From Mesorhabditis belari (Eukaryota; Nematoda; Chromadorea; Rhabditida; Rhabditidae), in NCBI GenBank assembly GCA_958450365.1, contig CAUEEP010000760.1, forward strand, positions 507,462-571,461: a DNA stretch of 64,000 bases, given 5' to 3'. The notes beneath the pieces were generated by a model. It searched no databases. It saw nothing but the letters and a program-made list of their open reading frames with translations, and was not told the origin of the DNA. Numbering within the stretch: position 1 is the stretch's first letter; the number at the start of each line of letters is the position of its first letter. The translations under genes were made by a program, and so were the position numbers. Shown one piece after another: positions 1 through 12,573 of this stretch.

Positions 1-548
1 TTGCTAGCTTTTCAAGCTTTTCTAGCTTTGCCAGCTTTTCAAGCTTTTGGACTTTTAACTTCTTCTTTGTAACCTGTCTAGTTTGCACACAGAACATGCC
101 TTGTATTCAAAATATTCTACTAATTATTCTACTTCTGGCTACACCTTTCGTTAATTGACTAACACAAATCTCGAAGATCTAGAAGAATCTTGTTTGAATT
201 GCTCAAATCCATTTTCAACAATTCAGGAAGTTCTATTCTACTAGAGGGGTAGCATTTTAACAAAACCTTGATTTGATTTGTCATTGGATTTGTTAAACTA
301 TCAATTTTTGAGCATCAAAGTTTTCATTTCATGTTTAATAATGGTCCTTTGCTCAGCTCAGCTGCTCAGCTTACCTATGAAGCTGTTATTCCCACGACTT
401 ATCTTTAAATTTTTCCTATTCGATTAGCATCAAATAACAATTTCTAATTGCAATTTGACTTTATCTTTTCGTGGCTCTACCAGTCAAATTTAGGTATTTA
501 TTCAATTCAAATTTAGTCAATGAATAAGCAAAGGAGAAAGAAATCAAC
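1..548. other. Gene-free left edge
   Basis: No gene is supported here. The first 60 bases are a short irregular repeat of CTAGCTTTT / CAAGCTTTT units; the rest is AT-rich sequence with frequent stops in all frames. Confidence 0.5.
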
Positions 549-645
549 CTTGAGAAGTGAGAGTCGATGTCGGAGTGAAGCATTGATTGTCTTGTTGTGA
601 GCTTGACGCAGAGATCGTTCCCGCTTGACTACTCGACGCAGATGA
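549..645 (-). CDS. Possible isolated Ser-rich exon
   Basis: On the minus strand a 97-nt open segment is bounded by a good acceptor (TTTTCAG, just above 645) and a donor (GTTGATTT, 548-541). In the open frame it reads as a low-complexity Ser/Gln/Thr-rich peptide containing QAGTISASSSQQ. It lies downstream of the stop of the tincar-like gene (1742), so it would be part of another minus-strand gene running off the left edge, or an alternative 3' exon. No family is recognised and no companion exon is visible, so this is weak. Confidence 0.3.
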
Positions 646-878
646 CTGAAAAAGTTTATTAGTTTAAGCGAGGATGGGGGTTTGGTAAAAACGAAACTAG
701 CAAGCTATCAATCTTTGGCATTTCCAATTTTAGATTAGGCTTTGAGGTGCACTTGAGTTGAAAGGCGCCCTTTCTGGTGCATCAAAGTAGAATTTCCATA
801 CAGAAATTACCTATCCAGCATGCCAGAAAGGATGGGTTTACACCCCTGAGCACAAAGTCTACCAATATAGAGTAAATT

Positions 879-1271
879 TGTAACGAAAACATCTGTCAGT
901 CCTTTTTTGCCATTGGCAATTTAAAGTTTTTTGTGCTTTTCTCAGCAACAACTCTTTAATTTTGGCTATTTTGATTATTATTCAATGCAGAATAAAATTC
1001 CGCGTCGAATGACACCAAAAACAACTCAAAATGTAATATTTATGCAGAGTTATGAGGCGAAAGGTTGAGTCCCGCCCATAATGGGCGGGGTTTAGGTTTT
1101 TAGCCAACAACTTTGCTTGGATATTATATTTTGAGTTGTTTTTGGTGTCATTCGACGCGGAATCTTATTCTGCATCAAATGATAGTCAAAATAGTCAAAA
1201 TCAAAGGGTTAGTGCTGAGAAAAACACAAAAAACTTCAAAATACGGCAAACCGACAAATGTTTTTGTTAAA
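879..1271. repeat. Foldback MITE, about 130-bp arms
   Basis: A long imperfect inverted repeat. The left arm, running through TCCGCGTCGAATGACACC (near 996), is mirrored by GGTGTCATTCGACGCGGA in the right arm (near 1143). Both arms continue outward through GTTTTTTGTG / CACAAAAAAC. The short centre holds a second palindrome, CCCGCCCATAATGGGCGGG. No coding capacity. Confidence 0.75.
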
Positions 1272-1741
1272 AGCCTACTAGACGAGTCTTGTTCAGAAGA
1301 AGCCAGGGCTGGATCTGGTCCGGAATTGGCTTGTACCTGGCCTCCAATCTAGAGTCACTTGTTTAAAATCTCAGCCTAAGATTGATAAATTGCCAAGTTC
1401 ACTCAAAAATTAATAAAACTCCAGTGTTAATATTTTTAAAGTCTTTCACACAGGTTTTCAAATTGTTAGTTTGTCAAATCAAACATGGAATAAAGCAACA
1501 TATAAAGGGGACATTTAGACAAAATCTCTTTTTCATTCATTTCAAACATTTCAAACATTTCAATCGACTCTAACCTCGTCTAGTCATATGTAAACGAAGT
1601 TGTTTGGATCAAGTTTTGTGGGCTAAATGGAATTAAAAAGTTGTTTGGATCAAGTTTTGTGGGCTAAATGAAATTACAATTGTCATATTTCATTTGGGGA
1701 TAAATTGATCACTTATTCTTTTGTAAATTATGTAAAACACT

Positions 1742-4700
1742 TCATAAATGTATAATCCTCCCCGTTGGACTATACAAAAAGTGCTTAGCTTGATCGTTTT
1801 CTGGACTCAAATTCACTAAAGACAAAGAGTGACCGATTGAACTATGCCTTGTCGTTGGAATTGTCACGTACATCGAGTTTCTGTGCCCCGAGTTTCTGTG
1901 CCCCAAATTTCTATGCGCAATTTGACGTTGCAAGCTAGAGGTCGAATATTGAGAGGCTCTGGGTGGAGGCAAGATCACGTCACCGCTTGAATCTTTTAAC
2001 GGCGATGGACTGATCGGGTACTCTTCGATAAAATCCATGAGCACTGGAGAATGGAGATCGAAGGAGCTTTGCGAGACACGAACTGGCGGAACAACTACCT
2101 TGTTGGTTTGCCCAGAGCCATTCCAGAGAAGTTGTTGCGGTTGACCGGGAGCCGCTCGCTGGGATGATGAGGCGTTCCATTGAGGTGGCACCGTTCCATA
2201 GATACCGCTCATCGACTAAACTCGATTCAAGTCTAACTGTCAACTTTTTGTATTCTACATAGCTGTTCCATTGCCATTCCAACTTTGAGCTCAAATATCT
2301 TTGTGCTGAGCTGTCCAATTCCCATATTCTTGGCATCATTAGATGCGCCAAGACTTTCTCTGTCGATTGGTACAAAAAATATTTAAATTGGACAGTCTAA
2401 CACCAAGGTATTTGAGCTCAAAGTTAGAATGCCTATGGCAAAAGAGGCGGGTCCGTATCAAAGGTTCGATAGCCCTAATATTAGGCTGTCCAGAAAGTCT
2501 TTTTGTTCCTTTACGTACTTTCGTTGAAAAATCACAAATTCACCAATGAAACCTATGGTTTTCTCTAGATGAAAAGTGTTTATTGTTCAATTGTTCAATT
2601 TCCATCTTTTTAAGTTCCATAAAAACCTCTACGAAGAAATCGGCTGAAGCAATTTCTTTAAAAATTTGGCTATCTACCCAACAGATAAAAGATAGAGCAC
2701 AAAACTTTTTGTGCTCTATCTGTTATCTATTGACACTAAGATAGGTTTCCTTAGCTAAAGTGTCCGCATCGTTAAGCTGTCGCCATTTTTGACTATCCGA
2801 CTTCACGCTCCCAAAAAAATCCAGACATAAGACATTTTAAACCCGTTTTAATGTTATTTTGCAGGAAAATAAGTGACCTTTCTAATGAAACAAATCATAG
2901 TTGGACCCTAAAACCCCCTTGACCACTTGACCCCCAGCCCCATTTGAGGTATTTAGTAATATATCAAAGATAGCCCTTAATGTCTTCTTCTTTTGATATA
3001 TTAAACAAAACCCAAATGGGCGGAAGCGCAAGGCAAGGGGAAGGCGGTTTTTTGTTGTGGGTTTTAAACGGAACTACGAAGAGAAACGAAAAGATTTTCT
3101 GGATAGCCTATAGGGTGGCCATCATCGCCTCACAGTTTTTTTGGCTATATCTTGGCTATAGCTTCGCGAACTGGTTTCATTTCTTTTTAATATGAAAATG
3201 GCGATAATTTTCTACCAAGAATTTCTTTATACAAATTGTAGAATGGTTTTGTGATTTTTATTAAAGGCTTGGAAGATGGGCCCAAAAAAACCCTTCGCAC
3301 GCAACATTATTCAAGCTCTTTCTTGTTCATTTTCAAACTGAGATCAGTTTTTACGCTTTTTTTGATAAATTTAAGCTTTAAGAGTAAGATTTGGGTAATT
3401 CTTTAAGTTAACTCTGAGATTAACCGATGAAATTTCAAGAAAAATTCATCTTCATCTTCATCCAGAGCTCTAAAAAACCATATATTTGAAGGTTTTTGTT
3501 GAAAAACATTTCTTTTAAGCTTTTTAATTAGAAAAATCATCGGGTCAAATAAATCATGTGAGAGGACTTAAAACCTTTTCATGAAACGCTGCAGATTGAG
3601 TTGCGTGCCAAGGATGATGCTTGCCAAAGCTTGGAAGATGCACCCAACTTTTGGACGCAACTTCCAAGGGTTTCAAAAGCTTTTTGGGCTAAGCCTTTAA
3701 CAAAAATCTCAAATCCCAATTTGTATAAAGAAATTCTCGGCAGAAAATTATCGTAATTTTCAAATTAAAAAGGAATTAAACCGGTTCGCAAAGCTAGAAC
3801 CAAGATATAGCCGAAAAACTGCGGATAGTTTGCGGCCAGCCTGTAATACTTGTTTAACCAATTTACCCCTTTATTCTCAGTCGAGTTGAAAGAGCTCATC
3901 TTAACGCCAGCTGTTCTTTGATATGGAGACGGATCTCTGGCTCCAGGTCGACCCTCTTGGCCTAATAAAGGGCTCTGTCGAACGGCTGACACCGAAGCTC
4001 CTTGACCGTCGGAGGGTTGCCGTTGTAAAAGCTGAAAGGGAAAAGTTTATGCGTGGAAAACTACTGGACAATGAAAAATCATATTTGAAAAAAGATCGTC
4101 ACTTTCGCGCCTCTGTAACCCCCTTGTCTTTACCGTATTTCTAAATATTAATATTACCATTGTGTAGTCCTGGAAAAGAGCTTTCAGAAAATGTATAACA
4201 CTAATAGTTTAAACTTAAAAACAAGGGAGTTACAGACGCGCGAAAGTGATGATCTTTTTTCAAATATGATATTTCATTGTCCAGTACTGTAGTTGTAGTT
4301 AAAATTTACCTGTTGTTGCATTCCTGTCGCATACTGTCCATTTCCATTCACCCGCATCGAGGTGCTCATCGGACCGTTCGGCGGGACAGCAATTCGGGCC
4401 TAAACGAATCCTTATTGAGCCCAATTCGATCATTCTACCTGATTCCCAACTCTTCCATAAGTCCCATATTGACCGTACTGTCCATATTGCTCATCCTGAC
4501 TGCCTCTTCTCTGTGGAAACATCACCTCTCCTTTACCCTTATGGATCGAGGCATAGGCTTCTTGCTGCTAAATGGCTTAGGCTTAGGCTTAGCTGGATCG
4601 TTTAGTTACTGTAGAATGAATTTGTCATTAAGTGACTGAACTGGCTGACTGGATTAAGCTAAAAAGCTAAGGAATTTGTTAAAAACTCACCGTATTCCAT

Positions 4701-7700
4701 CCTTGCGCCGATCTCTGCATGTTTGAGGTACTTGCGGGTACGCGTTGAAGAGTCGACGTGTAGTAGCCGGTTTGTTGATTTCTGGGCAGTGTTCCATATC
4801 GTCCATCAGGTGGACTACTGTTCCCACGGAATTGAATGGGTTGTGGTTGGGCTTGGGTAAGGCGCGAGATCTGGAATATGAATAAAGTATGAATAAAGTG
4901 TGATAGAAAGTTCTACAGGGTCACCAGAAGGGTGGAATGATTTTGTGAAGCGAAAAAGTGCTGAATTTTTCTCTCTAACTCAGAAAAAGAGAAAGAGTAT
5001 GAGGAACTAGGCAAGTTTTAGATATTTTCAAAATAGTAGCTAACGATTTGTTGTAGCTAACAATAGCTAGTGGGGGATTTGAGTGTTGAGCTTCTGCAAA
5101 AGCTTGGAAACCGTAAAATAGTCATCAACTCGGTGTGCTGGGGTGCGGGGTATTAGAGAGAATACGTTAACAGAAATTGATCTTTCTTTGGCATAGAAAG
5201 TTAGTGCCAATTCCCATCAAAAAAATTGCCAATCGTCAATTTTGCTTACTCGCCTTTGCGCTCCTAAAAAACCCCAAAAACAAAAGCTTTTCGAAATCGC
5301 TAACAACCATTTTATAGAAGAGATTTAAAGCTTTCCAATGGTGCAAACTGGATTTCCTTTGGTGCAAACTGTACTTCATTTGGTTCATTGTAAAACCAAT
5401 TTTTAGTGAAAGAGTCTGGTTATCTGGCTATTTAGTTGAAAATACAAGTTCCAAACCTGTGAATTATCATCCGAAGGCTTCCTTCCAGCTAATAATCTCG
5501 TCATCTCCGGTGTTTGCTGGATTCGCTCTTCCATCGGGATTTTTCTGAAGAAAGTGAGTTGTAAATACTATCTAGGTATTCTTTAGATATTTTAGATTGA
5601 TCCAGGTCTTCTATATTTGATTCGATCTTCAATATTCGATTCGATCTTCAATCTTTACCTCATTCCCGGACTCTGATGTCCTCCATTCGCCCGCTGCCAA
5701 TAAGCCGTCTCATCCGTAACCAATTCGCCTCCACGTTGACAAGCTCTGAGCAAAGATTGCTTTGTCGCGTGATCATCGGTTACAAACATCTAAATACTGA
5801 AATTGTTACGTCATTCCCTTCATCCAACCGTATCCCGATGCATGACGATCACGGCGTTCTTCAACTTTGACGGGTTCTCGTTGCTTCGAACTGGGCCAGC
5901 AGTCATACCTTTCTGAAAGCAATTCTGAGCTAATCTTGTTTAAGTATTTTAATCTTGTTTAAAGCAAGAGCTAATCAAAGAACAAGTCCAGAGTCTAATC
6001 TTACAACTCCAATCAGCAACGAGTCAATTTTACGCTTACCTGTAGAGCATAAACTTGATGAACATAATGCGACACATCGAAATCCCATTCTCTTTTAATT
6101 GTCAACATTAACCAAAGGAGGATTAACGTGAACATGTAGACAACATCAACTACGAGAATTGAAAGAAGAATCGGACGATCGTCGTGCTGAAATTTTGATT
6201 AGTAATTAGCATTAGCAAACTTGTTTGATTTATCGGGTTCTTGTGTATACAGGGTGCGCCAAAAGTTCCCCTACTTGTATTTTCTGCATTTTTGATAATT
6301 TTAGATAAACGATATGATTCTAAAAGTAAGAAATTCGAATTCCTCGCAAAAAACTGATTTAGAAAAGGTTTCTGGTTAATTTATAAGGCATCGAGTTAGA
6401 GTCGAGTCGAGTTAAAAGCCAAGTTTCCAGTTTCCATAATTGCGCGGCCACCCTGTAGATTCAATAACGGACGAAATTCAATAATTCAATAACAAACGTA
6501 ACATATATATTATGGATTATGATTTTGGAACTGAATCTTAGCGTTAGCATTATGAACATTAGCAGCTACCTGCCAGATTTGCACGAATGCGTAAACGTAT
6601 GGCGACTTTGCGGCAATGATCAACACCAGCATGAAGATCGTGCTCATGTGTGGGCCATAGCTGAAATTTTTCATTTACCACCCGTTCACATTATTGAAAT
6701 GCTTGAAAACTCTTTTCAATTTCAATTTCAATTCAAAACCAACCCATCACAGCACAACTCGTTCGCCCGGTGACTCTGATGTCGTCGACTGAAATCAGTG
6801 TACTCGCTCGTCCCACTCCTGGACACGTTCTTCGCTTGTTGATTTGCCACACACATCTAAGACTTGATTTTCATAATGGCTTTATCCGTAAAACCTACAA
6901 AATATTTATTATATCCATAAGCGTAAAGCATGATCCCTGAGAGATGCGTGAAAAAAGCGGCAGCCAAAAACTCGCCGAGAACCGCGTATGGATGGAGCAT
7001 TCGAAGGTTTCGATCGTACAACAAATATTGGCCTAAAGTTATAGTTTAGCAGTTTTCTTAATGACTTCTTATTGACTTCTTAATGGCATCTTATTGACTT
7101 CTTAATGGCTTCTTATTGACTTCTTAATGACTTCTTATTGACTTCTTAATGACAACCGGCTCTTCTATTAGACTTTTTACGGTATTTTAGCTTTGTTACA
7201 CTAGAATAGTTAGGAACACTTGTCATAGATTGAGAGCTTGATTTACTCTTTTCTCTCCAGTATTACTTGATTTACTCTTTCCTTTCTAGTATTACTTGAT
7301 TTACTCGTTCTAGTACTCAAAAATAAACTATAATAGTTATTTGTCTTGATAAACTTTCAACTGCAATTCTAACCCACCAATTCCAACCGGTCTGATGCTG
7401 TGATAGTTGGTTTCTTGTACTCGGAAAAGAATCGAAAAGCCGAGATACGAAAAGACGAGAGTGACTGAGAAGATGAACAAATGAAGCGAGAAGAGCAAGG
7501 CAAACGATTTTGAGACTCTCCAAAACACCTAAAATGTGAGAATAGCTTTAAAATCATGAATTGCAACTATTCTACGATAGCTCTTCTACCATAGCTCTTC
7601 TACAATAGCTCTTCTACAATTGTGCGATAGCTCTTCTACAATTATACAGTAGTTCTTCTACAATTGTACAATAGCTGTTCTACAATTGTGCAATAGTTCT

Positions 7701-10700
7701 TCTCCAATTGTACAATAGCTGTTCTACAATTGTGCAATAGCTCTTCTACAATTGTACAATAGTTCTTCTCCAATTGTACAATAGCTGTTCTACAATTGTG
7801 CAATAGTTCTTCTCCAATTGTACAATAGTTCTTCTCCAATTGTACAATAGCTGTTCTACAATTGTGCAATAGCTCTTCTACAATTGTGCGATAGCTCTTC
7901 TCCAATTGTACAATAGTTCTTCTCCAATTGTGCAATAGCTGTTCTACAATTGTGCGATAGCTCTTCTCCAATTGTACAATAGTTCTTCTCCAATTGTACA
8001 ATAGCTGTTCTACAATTGTGCAATAGCTCTTCTACAATTGTGCGATAGCTCTTCTCCAATTGTACAATAGTTCTTCTCCAATTGTGCAATAGCTGTTCTA
8101 CAATTGTGCGATAGCTCTTCTCCAATTGTGCAATAGCTCTTCTACAATTGTACAAAAGCTCAACTCACAGCTGGATATGAGATACTGTAGGCGATGAGAG
8201 CGAGGATGAAATTGACGAACTCCAACGGGATCCCGAATAAGCGAAAATGCATCAGGACTGAAAAATGAATATAAAGAGACAAAAAGAATCAAATTTCGAA
8301 ATTGTTAGTAGATCTAAAGCAAACTTGCATGTAAAACATCTAGTAAAATACCTTTTCTACAGATTTGACTACAGATTTGACTACCTTTGACTACCTGGAT
8401 AGTGAAAGAGTTCTTCAATAGCTTGATAAAGCGATTTTGACACTCATTTTGATATGAAATCTTACTTGGTAATAGATTCGGAGCAATTGGTGCCGCACTC
8501 AATTTGTCGGAGGTCATCGAGAATCCTTGAATCCTTGTCTCTCCAATGGGCAAATTTGTAGCCAAAAGTTTTGCTCGTTGATAGATGAAATCGAGCTCAG
8601 TGTTGAGGAAAACATCTAAAATGAATGAGTTAAACAATTTTGCATCTTTTTCTCTCAAAAAATCGATCTGCAACTTCTGAACAACTGCAAGTTCTGAACT
8701 CTGCAACTTCTGAACAACTGCAAGTTCTGAACAACTGCAATTGGCATATTTTAACCAACATTTTAACCAGTGAAATAATTGATCAAAATTTTCAGTAACA
8801 GCAGGCGTACTACGTTAATACTTACTTAATAATTCCCATTAACTTTATCTTAGCTATTGATACTTACAATGCCAGTTTCTTGTAGCCAGGCAACTCTCTA
8901 ATCAACCACTATAGCCAGTTTGTAAACCAGCATTTAACTTTGCTAATATAGCTAAGCTAAGCTATCTAAGTTTAAAGCTGCTAATCTGCTAAGTTTAAAC
9001 CTGCTAATCTGCTAAGTTTAAACCTGCTAATACGCTAAGTTTAAACCTGCTAATCTGCTAAGCTTAAATCAAGTTATATTAGAGATTTTTCAGTTGGGTC
9101 GCCACTATCCTGTTGAAGCTTTGAATGCTTTGAATGACTCCCGTTGAAGCTTTGAATGCACATCTATGCATATTTTGCTTTTTAGGATTTCTATAGGATT
9201 ACAGGCCTTCGGGAGAGAGCGGTGATGATCCAAGAATCGAGCGTGGAATCAATCAGTGAGATACGGTTGTTTATGTTTGCTCCCAAACGAGTCTGGGCAG
9301 TACAGGATGTTCAGTATTTACGGCGACTTCTTTTTCGATTAGCTCACAAGCCCCAAGTTCAACCCAAATGTGTTAAGTATTATCTAAAATGTTGAAGCCC
9401 TTAATCTTGGCTACATTTATCTAGTAAAAGTTTTTTGTTTGGTGATATACAACTCATTTTACAAGCCTTTGAATGAGTTGATCCCTCTTGCTCCCAAGCT
9501 CCAAGTTCAACTCTAGTATGTTATATAAAATATTGACTAACTGAAGAATTTCTGGCGGGAGAATTTAAATAGAGACAAGAGAGGAGAAAAGGATATTCAA
9601 TTGGGTTCACTGAATATCTAACACAAGGGAATTTAACACAAAAAGGGCGCAGAATAGGAACTAGAAGACATTAACCGTTCCATTATCACTCTTTTACCGT
9701 TCCATTATCACTTTTTTTTGCTCCCCACTTTGGCCAAAGTTTCTTCTCGGGTTGTCACTCATTTTTACACCTCTCCCCTACTTTTGAGCGCCTCAATGAC
9801 CCGCTGTGAACCAATTTGAGTGAAGGTGATGGGTCAACTCTTTCTTCTCCACGATTTGACCCACACTGCAACAATTGTTTCTCTTTAAGCTGTGGAAAAG
9901 AACAATGGAAGGTTTTGATAGTAAGTTTTTGATAAAAATAAGGTTTTGATAACCAATTTGAATAGTTTTGCAAGAATTTACTAGAAGAAAAAGATTGGAT
10001 GAATGAGCTCAGCTAACTATTGGAAATTTTCCTCTAACTAGGGAATTAGTGTGGGAAAATGGGCGAAAATGGGCGAAAATGGGCGAAAATAAGCGAAAAT
10101 TCTCCTTTCTCAACCCTTTCTTTTCAGAACAGAGTCCTATTCATCAAATTTTTTCAAAAAAACTCAAACGGATCGTGTTACCGGATTGGATGAAAGCGTT
10201 CCGATACAATTGAGCGATCATCAGCTGTTGAGCGACGAGTTGCATCAAAGCGACCACCAGATGTAAGTGATGGGGAAGTGGAGGGGAATGGGCCCAAAGA
10301 GAACGAAGACAGTGGAAGCAACCTGGAGTTTTGAAAATGGAACTGAAACTACTGAAACTCAAAGTACTGCTTGTAACTAAGCTTGCTACACTTGTAATGC
10401 GGTATAGAATGCGGCAGAATTATAGAAACTCAAGGTTTTGAGTCTAACTCTGTTCTCAATGCCTCAAATAAGGTAATTCTAGTACTTTCTGAGTTACTTG
10501 CTTTAGGAACAACATTATTGGACAAGGGTAAATGTTTCCGTTCTAATATTAGATTGTTGTTAGAAGTTCTGATATTAGATTGTTGAGTTTTGAATGCGAC
10601 TTTTTGCCCGACCAACGCTAAGCTATTCTAAATATAAGAAAAACTCTATATAGCGGAATTCTATATACCGTATTTTCTCTAATAGTAGTGCACCACGGTA

Positions 10701-12573
10701 GTTATTAAAAGTGCGCGCATCATCATTCAAAGTTACCATGATTCTGTCACGCATTGTATTTTTGACTGATGATAAGGCAACAAGCAAAATGCTTCAAAGT
10801 TAGTCACGCTATTCTGGGCGATTATTGAGAAAATGCGACATTGTAAAGTAAACAGTAATCCCTGGAAACCGAATAGTAATCCAAAAATACAGTAATCCAG
10901 TAATTCCTTGTTTTATTCTTTATTAAGTCGACTCGCACCTCTTTTGTCTCCATTTTTGTCCGATCCAGTCTCGATTACCCTTTCCTCTCGATCCGCCAAC
11001 CTTTCGTGATCGCCCGGAATGTTGCCCGTTTTGAAAACACCACTTGCGAATATTGATAAGAGTCTAGAACTTGCATTAAGTCTAGAACTAATCTTAAATA
11101 TATTCTAGAAATAATCTAGACATTCTATTCAACTCAAAATTTACTCTTTCAAACTCACATAGGAATACAAGCAATGTAGAGGATCACATAAACATTCAGC
11201 CACACCACTGGATAACCACCGTTCGCCGGCCATTTCATCTCATTGTAAAGTTTGTATCTGTAAAAGTAATATGATATTAAAAATAAAAAAACATATCTAA
11301 AACTATCTAGAACTTAGATATTGTCAAATCAAGCTGTTTTAGATGAAATTTTTGAGTTGTGTTTGTAGACTTTAAAACGTGAAAAATGTTTCTGCATTGT
11401 CATAAATCATGTGCAAATACTCAAATTCAAATTCAATTGAATTATAAAAGGGCTTCAGTGTACGAACCGTTCGAAACCGAGGTAGATGAGGTAACCCTGT
11501 AACAGCACGACGATGATCGTGTACCATATTGACCAGAGTGAGTTCAATCGAGCCTTAAAGGGACATTTTAAAGAATCTAGATGAAAGATTGATTTGGCTA
11601 TCAGTTAGATTCAGTTAAATTCAGTTAGATTCAGTTTGATTCAGTTAAATTCAGTTAGCTTCAGTTAGATTCAGTTTGATTCAGTTAAATTCAGTTAAAT
11701 TCAGTTAGCTTCAGTTAGATTCAGTTAGCTTCAGTTAGATTCAGTTAGATTCAGTCGGATTCAGTTAGATTCAGTTAGCTTCAATTAGATTCAGTTAGCT
11801 TCAATTAGATTCAGTTAGCTTCAGTTAGATTCAGTTAGCTTCAGTTAGCTTCAGTTAGCTTCAGTTAGCTTCAGTTAGATTCAGTTATTGGGTTGGGGAG
11901 AATGAGTTGGCGCCGAAAATGAAAAAAAATGTCTAAAACTTCTATTCGACTTCGTCAAATAATATGCGTTTGATATGAGTAGAATGGTTAACTAATTCTC
12001 TACAAAATGACATTTAAAAGAAAATTCAAACAGCGCCTCCGCTCAAGAAAAAGCCATTTTTTTCACAAAAACTACAAACTGTGATCTAGAAAAAACCATT
12101 GGTGGGATCTTCCTGCAAATTTGGCAACTTAAGTATTTGAATGTGCTCTATCTTTTTTATATAAACACCAAAGAAGGTTTATGTGAAAGAAACTGTTCAA
12201 ATGATGAGTCGGACTCTTTGCCATTTTAACCAGCTGCGTTTGGAAGTTCATAAACTCGACGAAAGAAAAGCTTTGTGGAATCTCTCAAAAGTGATTTTGT
12301 AGAGAAATAGTGGATCCTTTTGATGAAACCAAACGTATGTTTAAAGAAGGCTTTATGTGTGCAAAAAGTCCCTTTAAAGTTTGGCGCCGACTCATTCTCC
12401 CCAACCCAATAGATTCAGTTAGATGCATTTGGCTATCAGTTTGATTCAGTTAGATTCAGTTAAATTCAGTTAGATTCAGTTAGATTCAATTAGATTCAAT
12501 TAGATTATTCTTTAGTTAGTTTGTTAAAAGTTCCTTAAATTCTTCTAAAACTCACTCGAAAAGTGCAGCCCAT
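1742..12573 (-). CDS. Tincar-like multi-pass membrane protein
   Basis: A large minus-strand gene. Exons supported by splice sites and matching phases: 12556-12573 (ATG, MGCTFR), 11468-11553, 11159-11257, 10939-11042, 10182-10322, then 8466-8615, 8169-8257, 7378-7528, 6899-7032, about 6775-6855, 6570-6660, 6040-6186, 5829-5912, 5659-5789, 5457-5544, 4691-4870, 4439-4567, 4310-4399 and 1742-2215 (stop). Exons between 8.6 and 10.2 kb are not settled (candidates 9175-9270 and 9780-9870). Many exons encode hydrophobic spans, e.g. SIWYTIIVVLLQGYLIY, LEFVNFILALIAYSISYP and STIFMLVLIIAAKSPYVYAF. The last six exons form a long hydrophilic tail rich in Gln, Tyr, Ser and Pro, probably cytosolic. The N-terminal pattern LNSLWSIWY, GVFKTGN and LWAHSPP recalls the tincar family of 8-10-TM proteins. 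That assignment is from memory of the family and is tentative; the multi-pass membrane nature is clear. Several introns are filled with MITEs and minisatellites. Confidence 0.6.
2265..2440. repeat. Small foldback repeat in the last intron
   Basis: An inverted repeat: ACTTTGAGCTCAAATATCTT (near 2280) is mirrored by AGGTATTTGAGCTCAAAGT (near 2406), and GCTGTCCAATTC is mirrored by an imperfect copy. It has hairpin-MITE structure inside the last intron of the tincar-like gene. Confidence 0.55.
2482..3110. mobile_element. MITE, 'pseudo-mariner' family copy 1
   Basis: Ends TAGGCTGTCCAGAAAGTCTT (left) and AAGATTTTCTGGATAGCCTA (right) are inverted repeats. The interior shares blocks with the copies at 42324-42845, 48045-48865 and 55435-55850: a CAATTTCCATCTTTTTAA block, a TTGACTA(T/C)CCGACTTCA block and an AAACCCGTTTTAATGTTATT block. 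It lacks a transposase. It abuts the next MITE directly. Confidence 0.65.
3109..3845. mobile_element. MITE with about 120-bp terminal inverted repeats
   Basis: The left arm starts TATAGGGTGGCC and the right arm ends GGCCAGCCTGTA. The arms stay similar inward for about 120 bp (e.g. TTGGCTATATCTTGG against its inverted copy near 3800, and TTTCTTTATACAAATT against AATTTGTATAAAGAAA). The interior has imperfect repeats of a CTTGGAAGATG motif. No coding capacity. Confidence 0.65.
4062..4286. mobile_element. Palindromic MITE, copy 1 of 2
   Basis: Nearly perfect hairpin of about 225 bp, starting TACTGGACAATGAAA and ending with the inverted form TTTCATTGTCCAGTA. Its arms contain GATCGTCACTTTCGCGC and its inverse. 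A second copy lies at 55457-55679. Both sit inside introns of host genes (the tincar-like and UNC-93-like genes). Confidence 0.75.
5068..5169. mobile_element. MITE fragment, CGTATTTTCTCTAATA family
   Basis: About 100 bp (CTAGTGGGGGAT ... TATTAGAGAGAATACG) that recurs almost unchanged at 45125-45240 and, inverted, at 54060-54165 and 54275-54480. Only the right half of the element is present here. Confidence 0.6.
6248..6457. mobile_element. Short MITE, TACAGGGTG ends
   Basis: A 210-bp element with ends TACAGGGTGCGCC and GGCCACCCTGTA as short inverted repeats that include the TA expected of Tc1/mariner-type insertions. It lies in an intron of the tincar-like gene. No ORF. Confidence 0.55.
7555..8155. 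repeat. 21-bp minisatellite
   Basis: About 28 copies of a unit close to CTTCTCCAATTGTACAATAG, with alternating variants (CTACAATTGTGC / CCAATTGTACA). Open reading through the array on the minus strand comes from a unit length divisible by three and is not a protein gene. It fills an intron of the tincar-like gene. Confidence 0.85.
8955..9070. repeat. 22-bp minisatellite
   Basis: About five copies of CTGCTAAGTTTAAACCTGC / TAATCTGC units. Intronic in the tincar-like gene. Confidence 0.6.
9270..10180. other. Unresolved part of the tincar-like gene
   Basis: Mostly intronic. A minus-strand open segment at about 9780-9870 has an acceptor (TTGTTGCAG) and a donor (GTGTAAAAATG) and could be a hydrophilic loop exon, but its phase does not match the preceding exon. 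9385-9410 repeats a block of the hairpin family also seen at 55.9 and 58.2 kb. 10050-10100 holds a short AAATGGGCG repeat. Confidence 0.4.
11600..11887. repeat. TTCAGTTAGAT minisatellite
   Basis: About 25 copies of an 11-bp unit TTCAGTTAGAT / TTCAGTTAGCT in the second intron of the tincar-like gene. The array resumes at 12410-12515 after the MITE inserted into it. Confidence 0.85.
11888..12409. mobile_element. MITE inserted in the minisatellite
   Basis: Left end TTGGGTTGGGGAGAATGAGT and right end ACTCATTCTCCCCAACCCAA are perfect inverses over 20 bp and remain similar to about 30 bp. A TA flanks each side (11886-11887 and 12410-12411), so this is a Tc1/mariner-type insertion that split the TTCAGTTAGAT array. 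522 bp, no transposase. Confidence 0.85.

Noticed and set aside
7642..8292. Long minus-strand frames with repeated YNCRR / QLEK peptides
   Set aside because: They are translations of the 21-bp minisatellite; unit length divisible by three keeps frames open.
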